Notes: generated from the letters alone by a model not told the origin. DNA of 64,000 nucleotides from Agathobacter sp. (GCA_022772675.1 JALEZW010000013.1:1-64000); one strand, 5' to 3'; shown: positions 23,548 through 33,478, numbered from the stretch's first letter. Translations and numbers: made by a program.

Positions 23548-24209
23548 ATATGAAATCTCCGTTTCAATTCCGTTCTCGCACGCCGATCTCCTAATATCAG
23601 GGTTCCCAGAAATAAAAATACCGATGCCCCCAGTGACATCCACGCCAGATACGGAAATGTCATCACATGGCAGGCCACAAGGACAACCGGAATGATACTT
23701 AAAAGAACCGTCAAAATTTCCGCCATCATATAGCTCTGCCAGTTTCTCCGGTTTACCAGAATCAGCACCAGCAGCGTAACATCAATGGCAAGAATTCCTC
23801 CCGGAAACACATAGTCTAAGGACCATCTGTTATAACCTGTCAGATAATCAATTCCAAGAAGCAGTACAACTGCCAGAAGAATCAGGCTTACAGTTTTTGC
23901 CATATAACCGGATTTTCCCAGTACTGCCATCCGAAGAACCACATTCAGATACAACAGAATATTACCGGCAATCAGGCTCCAGGCCACATCCTTATCCACC
24001 GTATAATTGATGATTACAAGGATTGTCTCCACCACAATAGACAGAAACAGCACCAGATTTTCCAAAAAGCGAAACCGTCTGGTTACCTCAATTGCATCCG
24101 GATACCGGTTTTCTCCCTTGGTTCCGTCCGTTTCCAGCACATGCTGGCAGAGAGGACAGCGATCCGTGTCATCCAGAATCACCACATTACATTTCTGACA
24201 TCTATTCAT
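23544..24209 (-). CDS. DUF6320-type membrane protein with N-terminal zinc ribbon
   Basis: A 221-residue protein. It opens with a zinc-ribbon, MNRCQKCNVVILDDTDRCPLCQ. After RFRFLENLVLF follow about six hydrophobic spans, and it ends in a basic tail (DRRARTELKRRF). The layout matches DUF6320 proteins, whose function is unknown. Its start overlaps the acyltransferase gene by 8 bp and its stop overlaps the hydrolase start by 4 bp, so the three products are probably made together and may act together at the membrane. Confidence 0.75.
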   Translation of the reverse strand: MNRCQKCNVVILDDTDRCPLCQHVLETDGTKGENRYPDAIEVTRRFRFLENLVLFLSIVVETILVIINYTVDKDVAWSLIAGNILLYLNVVLRMAVLGKSGYMAKTVSLILLAVVLLLGIDYLTGYNRWSLDYVFPGGILAIDVTLLVLILVNRRNWQSYMMAEILTVLLSIIPVVLVACHVMTFPYLAWMSLGASVFLFLGTLILGDRRARTELKRRFHI

Positions 24210-25500
24210 AGTACACCCCGTTTGTCTCTATTTCCACATCCACACCATCTGCTGCAATTTTCCGGAAAAACGCCTTCTGCACCAGCGGTTCGGATAAAAT
24301 CGAGCTGAAGGTAAATACCAGTGTATCCTGATAGGAACAGATGGTTCCCTTTATGTCCTGTCCCTTTGACATGGCGATAAAAGCGGAAAATCCGTCCACA
24401 TGGGACTGATACAGCTCATCTATTTTAATATTCCCGATATTCGTGATTGTAGTCGTATTTGCCACTGCCGACTTCGTATAAACCACACGCATGGCTATTT
24501 TTTTGATAAACAGCGGCACCGGACGCAGGAACTTATTTCTCTGATTTGACACACTGTAGGAAAAGAGATCCTCCAGATGCTCTTTATTGATCTGGGAGTG
24601 CAGACTCTCTTTTATCAGTGCCAGAACCTCCTCAAAGGTATAGGATTCTTTCCTGGGACAAAACTCTGCCGAAACCATCACAAAGAAATTTTTTGTGGTA
24701 TCAGAGTCAAAATACGGGCGCAGATTAACGGGAACCGCCACCCGGATTGGTCGTTTTCCCGGCATCCCGTGCAAAAGTTCCTGATAAACACTCCACACAA
24801 AAACAGCCACAAAATACTCATTCAAAGAGGCGCCATAGTCATGTGCCACCTTCTTCAACTGTGTAACCGGCATTCTGCCGTGCATCACACCAAATTCCCC
24901 TGCCGGAAGCCTGTCTTCATGGATCAGATATGCTTTTTCCCGGATAAAACCGCTGGGTCTGCTTCTCTTATAGTTGCGGACAAAACTGTCCTCCCGGCTC
25001 AGGGATGTATCCACACTCAAATTGTCCCCGGTCTGCTTTGCCAGCTCCGGATGTACCAGTCTTAAATACTGATAGGTCAGTTCCCTCAAAAAATTGATGG
25101 CTCCCATTCCGTCCGTCAGAACGTGGAATACTTCCAGATTGATTCTTGTTTTGTAATAAGTAACCCGAAACAGGTAACTCCGGTTCTTATTCTGCCGGAT
25201 AAAACGGCAGGGAAACATATTTTCCTCTGTGACCCTTGGTGCTTTTTTTCCATTTTCCTCAAAATAGTACCAAAACACCCCGGTTCTTAAGCGGACATTA
25301 AATCCATCAAATTTCGGCAGTACCATATCAAGTGCCTTCTGCAGAAACTCTCTTTTAATCTCCTCTTTTAACGTCACGCTGATGCGAAATACATTGGTCA
25401 TGCTCTCCCCTGCAATGGAGGGAAAGAGATGCGCTGTATTATCCAGTTTATCCCAGCGGATCTGCCTGGAAACCGGTTTCTTATTTTTTTTATTTTTCAT
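24202..25500 (-). CDS. condensation/alcohol acetyltransferase-like acyltransferase
   Basis: A 432-residue protein of the CoA-dependent acyltransferase fold (condensation domain, WES or alcohol acetyltransferase-like). The active-site motif of the superfamily appears as FHVLTDGMGAINFLREL, the HxxxDG pattern, near residue 135. A second conserved element is PIRVAVPVNLRPYFDS. No carrier-protein or other NRPS domain is present, so it is a stand-alone acyltransferase. Its acyl donor and acceptor are unknown. It heads the three-gene operon with DUF6320 and the hydrolase. Confidence 0.78.
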   Translation of the reverse strand: MKNKKNKKPVSRQIRWDKLDNTAHLFPSIAGESMTNVFRISVTLKEEIKREFLQKALDMVLPKFDGFNVRLRTGVFWYYFEENGKKAPRVTEENMFPCRFIRQNKNRSYLFRVTYYKTRINLEVFHVLTDGMGAINFLRELTYQYLRLVHPELAKQTGDNLSVDTSLSREDSFVRNYKRSRPSGFIREKAYLIHEDRLPAGEFGVMHGRMPVTQLKKVAHDYGASLNEYFVAVFVWSVYQELLHGMPGKRPIRVAVPVNLRPYFDSDTTKNFFVMVSAEFCPRKESYTFEEVLALIKESLHSQINKEHLEDLFSYSVSNQRNKFLRPVPLFIKKIAMRVVYTKSAVANTTTITNIGNIKIDELYQSHVDGFSAFIAMSKGQDIKGTICSYQDTLVFTFSSILSEPLVQKAFFRKIAADGVDVEIETNGVYYE

Positions 25501-25596
25501 TTTAACACATGCTTTCCTATCCCGTCATAACTTTCCTGATCTATTCAAAACCTCTCCCCATACATTCGCAGAACTGCACGACAAGTCGTGCTTTCT

Positions 25597-26064
25597 TTAT
25601 AAAAACAGGCTGAATCCGGCAACACTGACAACCATCATAATCACACCTGCCAGCAGCACACCAAGCATAACGGCTGCAACGGTTGACTTAAAATCCATAT
25701 CCAGAATACTTGCTGCCAGAGTCCCGGTCCATGCTCCTGTTCCCGGAACCGGAATCCCCACGAATAAAAGCAGTGCCACAAAAAGGCCTCTTCCTGCCTT
25801 TTCCTGCAGCTTCTTTCCGCCTTTTTCCCCTTTTTCAATACACCAGGAGAAAAATTTTCCAATCACCGGCTTATCCGCGCCCCACAAAAGCACCTTTCGC
25901 GCAAACAGGTAGATGACCGGCACCGGAAGCATATTCCCGATAATTGCGATGATAAAGGAGGGAATCACAGGAAGCTTCAGTGCCTGGGAAATCGGAACGG
26001 CTCCCCGCAGCTCAATCAGCGGAACCATGGAAACAAAAAACACCCAAAGATATTTTTTTAACAT
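25597..26064 (-). CDS. small multidrug export family membrane protein (COG2426)
   Basis: A 155-residue protein of four hydrophobic segments, opening MLKKYLWVFFVSMVPLIELR and GAVPISQAL. The PxxELRGAIP-like N-terminal motif and the LFVGIPVPGTGAWTG repeat-like motif are typical of the PF06695 small multidrug export family, which shares the fold of DedA-type proteins. Actual drug export is not established. It lies 110 bp downstream of hisC. Confidence 0.82.
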   Translation of the reverse strand: MLKKYLWVFFVSMVPLIELRGAVPISQALKLPVIPSFIIAIIGNMLPVPVIYLFARKVLLWGADKPVIGKFFSWCIEKGEKGGKKLQEKAGRGLFVALLLFVGIPVPGTGAWTGTLAASILDMDFKSTVAAVMLGVLLAGVIMMVVSVAGFSLFL

Positions 26065-26174
26065 ACAAAATCCTCATTTCTTAATCTATTATTTCTTAAC
26101 CGGCAGTTATCTGCCTGCCCTGACGAACAACGAACATTGCTCCGGTTGGCATGAAACCAGTGCATTTGTATCTG

Positions 26175-27242
26175 TCATTTTCTCTCAGCCAGATAATTGG
26201 TTAGAAAAGCAATGAAGGTTTCCATCTGCTCATCCGTTCCAATCGTAATACGAAGATAATCGTTAATACGCTCCGGTCTGCTGAAATGACGCACAAAAAT
26301 ATTTTCTGCCTTTAACGCTTCGAACAGCTCCGGTCCCGGCACATCCGGGTGTTTTGCAAAGATAAAATTACTTTTGGAATCTCCGAACGCAAAACCAAGT
26401 TTCTTTAACTGCTCCTTGGTCCACTCTCTCGTCTTAATAATTTTTCCCGTTGTCTCCTCAAAATATGCCCGGTCACGGATTGCCGCTGTCCCAAGGGCGA
26501 TGGTGATACGGTCCATGGTATAAGAATTATAAGAATATTTCACATCATTCAAATACCTGATGAGAGTCGGATTGCTGATGGCAAAACCGATTCGGGAGCC
26601 TGCAAGGGATCGGGATTTGGAAAAGGTCTGTACCACCACCAGATTATCATACTTGTCAATAAGCGGCAGCGCACTCTCCCCACCAAAATCAATATATGCC
26701 TCATCCACAATGACAATGACATCCGGATTCGCCCTGATGATTTTCTCAATCTCTGCAAGTGGCAGAAGCTCGCCTGTGGGTGCATTCGGATTCGGAAATA
26801 CCACTCCGCCGTTTTCTTTTTTATAATCCGACGGCACAATGTGAAACCTTTCATCCAGTGGAATCTGTTCATAGGGAATCCGAAGCATCTGGGCCCACAC
26901 ATCATAAAAAGAATAGGTAATATCCGGAAACAGGATCGGCTTGTCCGAATTAAAAAACGTCAGAAACAGCATGGCAAGCACATCGTCCGAACCCACTCCC
27001 ACAAAAACCTGTGAGCTGTCTACCTGATAAAAATCTGCAATTCCCTTCACCAGATCGGTGACCGCCGGATCCGGATACAGACGCAGATCATCGGTGTTCG
27101 TATGTAATAAAGCCTCCCTCACCCCCGGTGCCGGCGGATATGGATTCTCATTGGTATTTAATTTAATGATATTTTTCTGTTTTGGCTGCTCTCCCGGAAC
27201 ATAAGGAACAACCTTTCGTATATTTTTTTCCCAGTTTTTCAA
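26175..27242 (-). CDS. hisC: histidinol-phosphate aminotransferase
   Basis: A 355-residue fold-type I PLP aminotransferase that converts imidazole acetol phosphate and glutamate to histidinol phosphate. Seen are LNTNENPYPPAPGV at the N-terminus, PNAPTGELLPL, DEAYIDFGGE and the PLP-lysine motif TFSKSRSLAGSRIGFA. The C-terminus has IRVRHFSRPE-like residues that bind phosphate. No other his genes are nearby, and isolated hisC copies can have broader substrate range. The start ATG lies close to a GGAGACAAAAAATTG-type site. Confidence 0.9.
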   Translation of the reverse strand: MKNWEKNIRKVVPYVPGEQPKQKNIIKLNTNENPYPPAPGVREALLHTNTDDLRLYPDPAVTDLVKGIADFYQVDSSQVFVGVGSDDVLAMLFLTFFNSDKPILFPDITYSFYDVWAQMLRIPYEQIPLDERFHIVPSDYKKENGGVVFPNPNAPTGELLPLAEIEKIIRANPDVIVIVDEAYIDFGGESALPLIDKYDNLVVVQTFSKSRSLAGSRIGFAISNPTLIRYLNDVKYSYNSYTMDRITIALGTAAIRDRAYFEETTGKIIKTREWTKEQLKKLGFAFGDSKSNFIFAKHPDVPGPELFEALKAENIFVRHFSRPERINDYLRITIGTDEQMETFIAFLTNYLAERK

Positions 27243-27281
27243 TTTTTTGTCTCCTTTTTCTTCTTCCTTTAGTTGCTGTCT

Positions 27282-30200
27282 TTATTTCAATTTACGAATA
27301 ACATCTCCTATTTCTTTTTGATTATCTGGAATATATATTAATAAATTCTCAACCTTACTTTTATTTAATTGTGCATTATTCGAGATGGACTGTCTCTCTT
27401 TCCTCAATTGTCCCTCAATATAAAATTTCAAAAATGTAAAATCATATTTGATTGTATTATCTTTGGGCATAATTGTGCCGGATACATCTGAAATATAAAA
27501 TTCTGTATTGTTATCGAATATTTGTATTGTTCCTGCTTTTGCACCTTTCCTGCTCCAGATTAATGTTTTTCCTTTTAACATTGTTTTTCCCGGAATATTC
27601 TTTTGGACAAAATACGCCGGTCCATCCGTTGCTGCTGTAAATACAGGGATATCTCCCGGATTCTGATATGCATCTTCTTTAGAGAACTGACTTCCCTGAT
27701 ATACATAAAACAAATCCATTATCCTTACAGGTTCATAAATATCAGAACTAATATCACGGGAAAAGAAGTCAACTAATTGTTCTTTGGAAATAGATCCACT
27801 CTGTAGAATTTCCATAATATTTTCTATCATCACAGGCTCTCTCTTTTCTCCTAAATATCGTTCACTATCTACGTTCATGTCAACATCAACTATATTCTCC
27901 AACTTTGAAAAAATAATCTCGCCATCCTCAATTTCAATATAATCTATTTCATCTAACTTAGCCTGTTCTGTCGCAGATAAAATGTATTCATTTTGCAATT
28001 CTTCTTTTACCAAATCAATATCACACAATTTATCCTCCAGTTCTTTCCCGTCAAGTGTACTGAAATATTCCAAGAACTTTTCTTTCAAAGTTTTGCATGT
28101 AATCTTTTTCTTATTGACGCGCTCATATTTCTCCAGCCTAAAAAAGCCCCATTTTTTCCCTGGCACGCAGTCCCAATTCCTGCCATTCCACGTTTCTAAT
28201 CGGCGAACCTGATCCCAATTTGAATCTTTTAAATAAGTTTTTGCATTCCAGGCCCTTTCCAATTTAGAAAAATATTCTAATGTATTGTCATATGATTCAA
28301 AACAAGGTTCGAAATCATTATGCAAAAATTCATTTACCTCTTTCGTTGTACCATCATTTAAAATAACTGGACTTGAGGTTATTTTATTGGTCCTATATCG
28401 ATTCTTGGAATTTGCTCTTCCATCGCACATAGAAATATACATAAATGTACTTTTATCAATTTTTCTATTATAATTAAACTCTTCAGGTGCCAATTTCTGA
28501 AGTACAATGGCATACGTTTTTTCCATTGCATAGGGTGAAAAAGTATACTCCGGCAAACTAACTATTCCTAACACATCGCATCTTGATATCATATAATCTC
28601 TTATAGGCTTATTAGTCGGATTTTCCAATATAGAATCTGGCACAATAATTATAGCAACTCCGCCATCAGATACCTTATCTATCCCTTGCATTTTTCCAGG
28701 TTTTAACAAATCTATACATTCACGTAATGCATTTGCCTCTAACGAGTTCCCATATACTTTTATACCATTTTGCATAATTTGATTTGTAGCATCTGTTACT
28801 TTTCCATAAGGAACATTTGTTAATAATAAATCTACATTTCCCAACTCGTCAGCAGATGATACACCTGTTTTTTCCCTCAATATAACCTTCTGTATAATAT
28901 CTTCATCGCATATTTCATTTTCGCCATAACATTCCATTATATCATCAAGCTCAATTGAAAACTCCCTATCAACATACACTTTTAAAAAATTATTAATATC
29001 TTCTACATTCTTAGATATTTCTCTCATTATCTCTTGTCTTGACGACAATGCCATAATATCATACTTACTATCTTTTTTAGTTTTGTATAAAAAATGCTTT
29101 TTCCAGTTAATTGAAGTATTGACTTTAGATAAATTTGTCTTACCATCTCCAACTAAATACATATTCAATTGTGCTGCCAAAACCCCATTTTTATCAAATC
29201 CATAAATGGAGTTTTTCGTTACCTGATTTATTTCATCATCAGACAAATCAAACTTTTTTCTAATAAAATGAACAAATTCATACAGAAATCCTCCCGATCC
29301 ACAAAATGGATCAACAATATTCTTATATTCCAGTTCATCTTTTGACCACTTCAAATAATTATTATATACAGCTCCAATTAATGGTCGTATTGTATGACGA
29401 GGTGTATAATATTCTCCTTGTTCTTTTTTCACATCCTTCGTTGCAAGTTCTTCATAGATAAATCCATATAAATCCATTCCTCTATCTTGTGATAACTCAT
29501 AAAGCTGAGCTGCACACTCTACATACAGTTTGGAAATCTTATTATCCTCATCACCAATTATCTCTTTTAGCTCAGTCCACATACTATATAAGATTTGTTC
29601 ATATGTTATTTGCGATGATTTTAATTTTTTTATTGCACTATCAATTTCTATGTCTTTTGTTTGGCCATACACAGAAGACAATACCGTCATAACAAAAGCT
29701 TTATTTTTCTGAATTTTCTCACTTCCTCTAATTATTCTGGCTATATTATTGATTAATCCTTTTTCATCCTGTTCTCTATTTATAGCGGTCTTCTTTGGAA
29801 ACTGTTCAAGAATAATTTTACTATTGCTATGAGATGCATCGTCAATTGGTTCGTTATTAATCAATACTTTTTCATTTCCCGTTACCAGTGAATATAATGA
29901 TAAATACACATTCTGACCATCATATACAATTAGAACCAGCTCTTTATTGTGAATCTTCTTTACAAATTTTTTTTGTTCTTCTGTTAAGGATTTACTCAAA
30001 AAACCACTTGCATATTTTCTGATTTGAACAATTCCAAGATGTAAATTACCTGTAGATTCCAGTTCAAGCAGTCCCATTAAATCCTCTGCCTTTTCTCCCG
30101 AAAAGAAATATGCATCACACGATCCCTTCCCCCTTATGCCCGAATTTGCCGAAGGAATTATACTATCCACCTCTATATATCCTGTTCTTTTAACTCTGAA

Positions 30201-30302
30201 AGAATATCCTTTATTATTCATAATAAGTCTAAAAAAACTATACACAATATCTTCATTTGTTGTCTCAGATCCATTATATTTAGGTATCAACATTCTATTC
30301 AT
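27282..30302 (-). CDS. single-chain restriction-modification protein (N6-adenine methylase with target-recognition domain)
   Basis: A 1006-residue protein, much more AT-rich than its neighbours. Residues 1-170 form an N-terminal domain that could be a nuclease (CDAYFF then GLLELESTG), but the canonical ExK is not clear. Residues about 270-640 are a HsdM-like methylase, with EQGEYYTPRHTIRPLI, motif I DPFCGSGGFL and motif IV LTNVPYG (NVPY instead of the usual NPPY/F). Residues about 830-1006 are a HsdS-like recognition domain (YVYQGSQFSKEDAYQNPGD). The order fits type IIG/type I-fused enzymes. No separate HsdR or HsdS is present. The promoter overlaps a LexA/DinR-type box. Acquisition by transfer is likely. 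Confidence 0.8.
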   Translation of the reverse strand: MNRMLIPKYNGSETTNEDIVYSFFRLIMNNKGYSFRVKRTGYIEVDSIIPSANSGIRGKGSCDAYFFSGEKAEDLMGLLELESTGNLHLGIVQIRKYASGFLSKSLTEEQKKFVKKIHNKELVLIVYDGQNVYLSLYSLVTGNEKVLINNEPIDDASHSNSKIILEQFPKKTAINREQDEKGLINNIARIIRGSEKIQKNKAFVMTVLSSVYGQTKDIEIDSAIKKLKSSQITYEQILYSMWTELKEIIGDEDNKISKLYVECAAQLYELSQDRGMDLYGFIYEELATKDVKKEQGEYYTPRHTIRPLIGAVYNNYLKWSKDELEYKNIVDPFCGSGGFLYEFVHFIRKKFDLSDDEINQVTKNSIYGFDKNGVLAAQLNMYLVGDGKTNLSKVNTSINWKKHFLYKTKKDSKYDIMALSSRQEIMREISKNVEDINNFLKVYVDREFSIELDDIMECYGENEICDEDIIQKVILREKTGVSSADELGNVDLLLTNVPYGKVTDATNQIMQNGIKVYGNSLEANALRECIDLLKPGKMQGIDKVSDGGVAIIIVPDSILENPTNKPIRDYMISRCDVLGIVSLPEYTFSPYAMEKTYAIVLQKLAPEEFNYNRKIDKSTFMYISMCDGRANSKNRYRTNKITSSPVILNDGTTKEVNEFLHNDFEPCFESYDNTLEYFSKLERAWNAKTYLKDSNWDQVRRLETWNGRNWDCVPGKKWGFFRLEKYERVNKKKITCKTLKEKFLEYFSTLDGKELEDKLCDIDLVKEELQNEYILSATEQAKLDEIDYIEIEDGEIIFSKLENIVDVDMNVDSERYLGEKREPVMIENIMEILQSGSISKEQLVDFFSRDISSDIYEPVRIMDLFYVYQGSQFSKEDAYQNPGDIPVFTAATDGPAYFVQKNIPGKTMLKGKTLIWSRKGAKAGTIQIFDNNTEFYISDVSGTIMPKDNTIKYDFTFLKFYIEGQLRKERQSISNNAQLNKSKVENLLIYIPDNQKEIGDVIRKLK

Positions 30303-30324
30303 AAATTATTTCTCCTTTTTACCT

Positions 30325-30353
30325 ATTATAGAACAAATGTTCTGATTATGCAA
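30325..30353 (-). promoter_or_regulatory. promoter of restriction-modification gene with LexA/DinR-type box
   Basis: TTGCAT (30348-30353), a 17-bp spacer, then TATAAT (30325-30330) on the minus strand. The spacer contains GAACATTTGTTC (30331-30342), a perfect match to the Firmicute LexA/DinR pattern GAACNNNNGTTC. A repressor there would block RNA polymerase. Confidence 0.75.
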
Positions 30354-30605
30354 GTTTTTTTCTATAGACATCGTTCATTATTGTTTCATGAACTCTTAGC
30401 CGGGAAAGGTGATTCCTTTATTCTATGAAAAAAAGGAGGATTGCCTCAGTTACGTGAAAATTAAGGTATCAATTCTCAGTAACAGGTCCTATGATTAGTT
30501 TAAAGGACACTATCCTAAAATGCAATAAGCAGATTGAAATAAATTATCGTTGCTGCTCACGGATTTCATACTCTGTTTCCCTCCTTTTGCGAAATCTCCT
30601 TTGCA
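30354..30605. other. gene-free stretch between galT terminator and restriction gene
   Basis: About 250 bp with no gene I can support. A 19-codon minus-strand reading frame at 30510-30569 has a good AGGAGG site but no recognisable product. No repeats are obvious. Confidence 0.5.
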
Positions 30606-30612
30606 CAACCAA

Positions 30613-30643
30613 AAACTGCCGGTTATCAAATAACCGACAGTTC
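30613..30643 (-). terminator. terminator after galT
   Basis: AACTGTCGGTTAT-TTG-ATAACCGGCAGTTTTTGG on the minus strand is a long stem with a U-tract, 75 bp past the galT stop. Confidence 0.85.
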
Positions 30644-30719
30644 CTTTAAATCGTAATCTTAAAATCCTCTACTCCGCAAGCGAGATATCATCTTACCATA
30701 CCGGGAATACCGCGACAAG

Positions 30720-32258
30720 CTATGAATGATTTACCGTGTCGATGAATTTAAGGAATGCTTCTCTGCCTTCCTCTGTACATTTATACACTCCCGCATCCTC
30801 CAGCACTTCCTTAAAGACCAGTCCGATCTCCTTATTAAGAATGTCCATGACATTATCATCGGTAATGGAAGAATACTTTGGCAGGAACTCCTCTGCCCAA
30901 TCTGCGTGGGAAGCAAGAGTCTCTGTGGAGCGCAGATCTTTTCCAGTAACCAGTGCATCGGCAAGTTCTGCCATTTCATCCTTTAATCGTGCCGGAAGCA
31001 CAGCAAGTCCCATGACTTCAATCAATCCGATATTTTCTTTCTTGATATGGTGCAGCTTTGCATGGGGATGATACACTCCCAGGGGATGCTCCTCTGTGGT
31101 AATGTTGTTTCGCAGTACCAGATCCAGTTCAAAATCATCTCCGCGTCTTCTGGCAATGGGAGTGATGGTGTTGTGGGGCTCCCCCTCCGTCTCTGCATAG
31201 ATAAAGGCATCCTCATCCGTATAGCCTCTCCAGGCAAGCAAAATCTTATCTGCCAGTTCTATCAGCCGTTCCTTATCCGGTCCGCTGATACGAATTACAG
31301 ACATGGGCCATTTTACGATTCCTGCTTTCACATCGGAAAAACCGGTAAACTGAATTTCCTTTTCCACCTGCGCTTTTGCCATGGCAAAGGTATAGTGCCC
31401 GCCCTGGAAATGGTCATGGCTTAAAATGGAACCACCTACAATCGGCAGATCCGCATTGGAACCTACAAAATAGTGGGGAAACTGCGTCACGAAATCCAAA
31501 AGTTTTCCAAAGGTTGCCCGCTCGATTTTCATAGGTGTATGTTTCGAATTAAACACTATGCAGTGCTCATTGTAGTAAACATACGGCGAATACTGGAAAA
31601 ACCAGTCGCTGTCATTGATGGTAACTGGAATTATTCTGTGGTTCTGGCGCGCCGGATGGTTTACTCGTCCTGCATACCCCTCATTTTCCTTACAGAGCTG
31701 GCACTTGGGATAGGCACTCTGCTTTGCGTTCTTTGCCGCAGCGATTGCCTTCGGATCCTTCTCCGGCTTGGAGAGATTGATGGTGACATCCAATGTCCCG
31801 TATTCCGTATCCACGGTCCACTTTCTGTCTTTTTTGATTCGCTGTCTTCTGATATAATTACTGTCACAGCTTAATTTATAAAAATAGTCTGTTGCTGCCT
31901 GAGGTGAATCATGGTGATATAAATCCCGGAATTTTGCCCGGATTTCACTGGGACGAGCCAAAAGGCATCCCATAATTTTTGTGTCAAACAGATCCTTGTA
32001 GACAATACTGTTCTCTTTCATGATGCCATGGTCATAGGCATAGGTCATCATTTCATCCAAAATCCCCTCTAAGGCTGCCTCCGCACTCTCCTGGGTCAAC
32101 GGCTGTTTTTTCTCCTGTGCAAAAAATACCTCATCGGAAATTTCATCCACACCAAACAGTTCCAGCAGACGGTTGATGGTGTACACTTTATCTGCCGGCT
32201 CCACCAGACCGGTTGCAAGGCCATAATCAACTAAATCCAAAATATTTTCCTGAATCAT
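30720..32258 (-). CDS. galT: UDP-glucose--hexose-1-phosphate uridylyltransferase (GalT, Firmicute type)
   Basis: A 512-residue class II GalT, the long Firmicute form. It exchanges UMP between UDP-glucose and galactose-1-phosphate in the Leloir pathway. Visible are CQLCKENEGYAGRVNHPARQ, YSPYVYYNEHCIV and GGSILSHDHFQGGHYTFAMA, whose HDHFQGG is the catalytic histidine triad region. It lies 50 bp downstream of galK. galE is not in the window. Confidence 0.95.
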   Translation of the reverse strand: MIQENILDLVDYGLATGLVEPADKVYTINRLLELFGVDEISDEVFFAQEKKQPLTQESAEAALEGILDEMMTYAYDHGIMKENSIVYKDLFDTKIMGCLLARPSEIRAKFRDLYHHDSPQAATDYFYKLSCDSNYIRRQRIKKDRKWTVDTEYGTLDVTINLSKPEKDPKAIAAAKNAKQSAYPKCQLCKENEGYAGRVNHPARQNHRIIPVTINDSDWFFQYSPYVYYNEHCIVFNSKHTPMKIERATFGKLLDFVTQFPHYFVGSNADLPIVGGSILSHDHFQGGHYTFAMAKAQVEKEIQFTGFSDVKAGIVKWPMSVIRISGPDKERLIELADKILLAWRGYTDEDAFIYAETEGEPHNTITPIARRRGDDFELDLVLRNNITTEEHPLGVYHPHAKLHHIKKENIGLIEVMGLAVLPARLKDEMAELADALVTGKDLRSTETLASHADWAEEFLPKYSSITDDNVMDILNKEIGLVFKEVLEDAGVYKCTEEGREAFLKFIDTVNHS

Positions 32259-32308
32259 CGCACTCTTCTCCTACAATATAAATCCTTATTCCCATTGGTA
32301 TCCAATTC

Positions 32309-33478
32309 TTAAACCAGACGGCTTGGTCCGTCTCCCACCTCTACCACATAAAATTCCGGTGTCTTTCCCACCTTCTCCTCATAAACCTTTGTCAGCTGCT
32401 CCTTAAAGGTATCAATTGCTTCATCCTTCACAATGCTGACAGTACATCCGCCGAATCCGCCTCCGGTAATGCGGGAGCCGATCACGCCGGGAATCTTCCA
32501 TGCCTCCTCTGCAAGGATATCACACTCCTCGCAGGATGTCTCATAGTCATCCCGCAGGGAAACATGGGAGGCATTCATCAGCTTTCCAAAGGTCTCAATA
32601 TCTTTATTCTTTAAAGCATCCACTGCCTTTATAGTACGCTGGTTCTCATAAACAGCATGCTTTGCACGGCGGCGGTTTGTCTCATCCTTAATGGAGGATT
32701 TATATTTCTCAAATTCCTCCTCCGTTAACTCTCCCAGACTCTTGATTCCGCATACTTCCTGCAGATCTTTCAGTGCCTGCGCGCTCTCATTTCGTCTGTC
32801 ATTGTAGGCAGAGGTAACCAGGCTGTGCTTAACCAGGCTGTTGGTTACCACAATCTTTGCTCCCTCCAGTGCAATGGGTGCATAAGTATAGGAGAGATCG
32901 GCCGTATCAAGGAAAATGGCATTGTCCTTCTTTCCCATTGCGGAAGCAAACTGATCCATGATTCCGCAGTTGCATCCATTGAAATTATTCTCTGAATACT
33001 GGCCGATGAGTGCCAGATCCTGATTGGTCACGTCAAAGCCAAACATATCCTTTAACATATATCCGGTTACCACCTCAAGGGATGCCGAGGAGGAAAGACC
33101 GGATCCATTTGGAATATTTCCATAAAGTACGATATCCAGTCCACAGTCCAGCTTCATGCCGCGTCCCTCAAATGCCCAGATCACCCCCACCGGATAATTG
33201 GTCCACTCACCATCCTCCTTGGGTTTCATCTCATCCAGGGAGATTTCAATAACCCCAGGTTTTTCAAAATTCATGGAATAAAACCGAAGGGTTCTGTCGG
33301 TGCGCTTTCTTGCTGCCATATAGGTACCGATTGTCAGTGCACACGGAAAAACATGGCCGCCGTTGTAATCTGTATGTTCACCGATTAAATTTACACGTCC
33401 CGGTGCAAAATACACACGGATTTCTCCTTCGTCTCCAAACAGTTCCCCAAACTTTGCTAATACATCATTCTCAATCAT
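32309..33478 (-). CDS. galK: galactokinase
   Basis: A 389-residue GHMP kinase that phosphorylates galactose at C1 with ATP. The galactokinase signature is GRVNLIGEHTDYNGGHVFP. The ATP loop is GNIPNGSGLSSSASLEV, and the late GHMP motif is GSRITGGGFGGCTVS. The track ORF starts at 33541; ATG 33478 follows AAAAGGAGAAGACAA and gives the standard N-terminus. Its promoter is TTGCAA-16-TATAAT, and it is co-transcribed with galT. Confidence 0.95.
   Translation of the reverse strand: MIENDVLAKFGELFGDEGEIRVYFAPGRVNLIGEHTDYNGGHVFPCALTIGTYMAARKRTDRTLRFYSMNFEKPGVIEISLDEMKPKEDGEWTNYPVGVIWAFEGRGMKLDCGLDIVLYGNIPNGSGLSSSASLEVVTGYMLKDMFGFDVTNQDLALIGQYSENNFNGCNCGIMDQFASAMGKKDNAIFLDTADLSYTYAPIALEGAKIVVTNSLVKHSLVTSAYNDRRNESAQALKDLQEVCGIKSLGELTEEEFEKYKSSIKDETNRRRAKHAVYENQRTIKAVDALKNKDIETFGKLMNASHVSLRDDYETSCEECDILAEEAWKIPGVIGSRITGGGFGGCTVSIVKDEAIDTFKEQLTKVYEEKVGKTPEFYVVEVGDGPSRLV

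Noticed and set aside
25576-25592. GCACGAC-AA-GTCGTGC hairpin as terminator of the small export gene
   Set aside because: The T-tract is on the wrong side for the minus-strand gene; left as an unexplained hairpin.
30510-30569. 19-codon minus-strand frame with an AGGAGG site
   Set aside because: Very short, no recognisable sequence, lies past the galT terminator without a promoter I can see.
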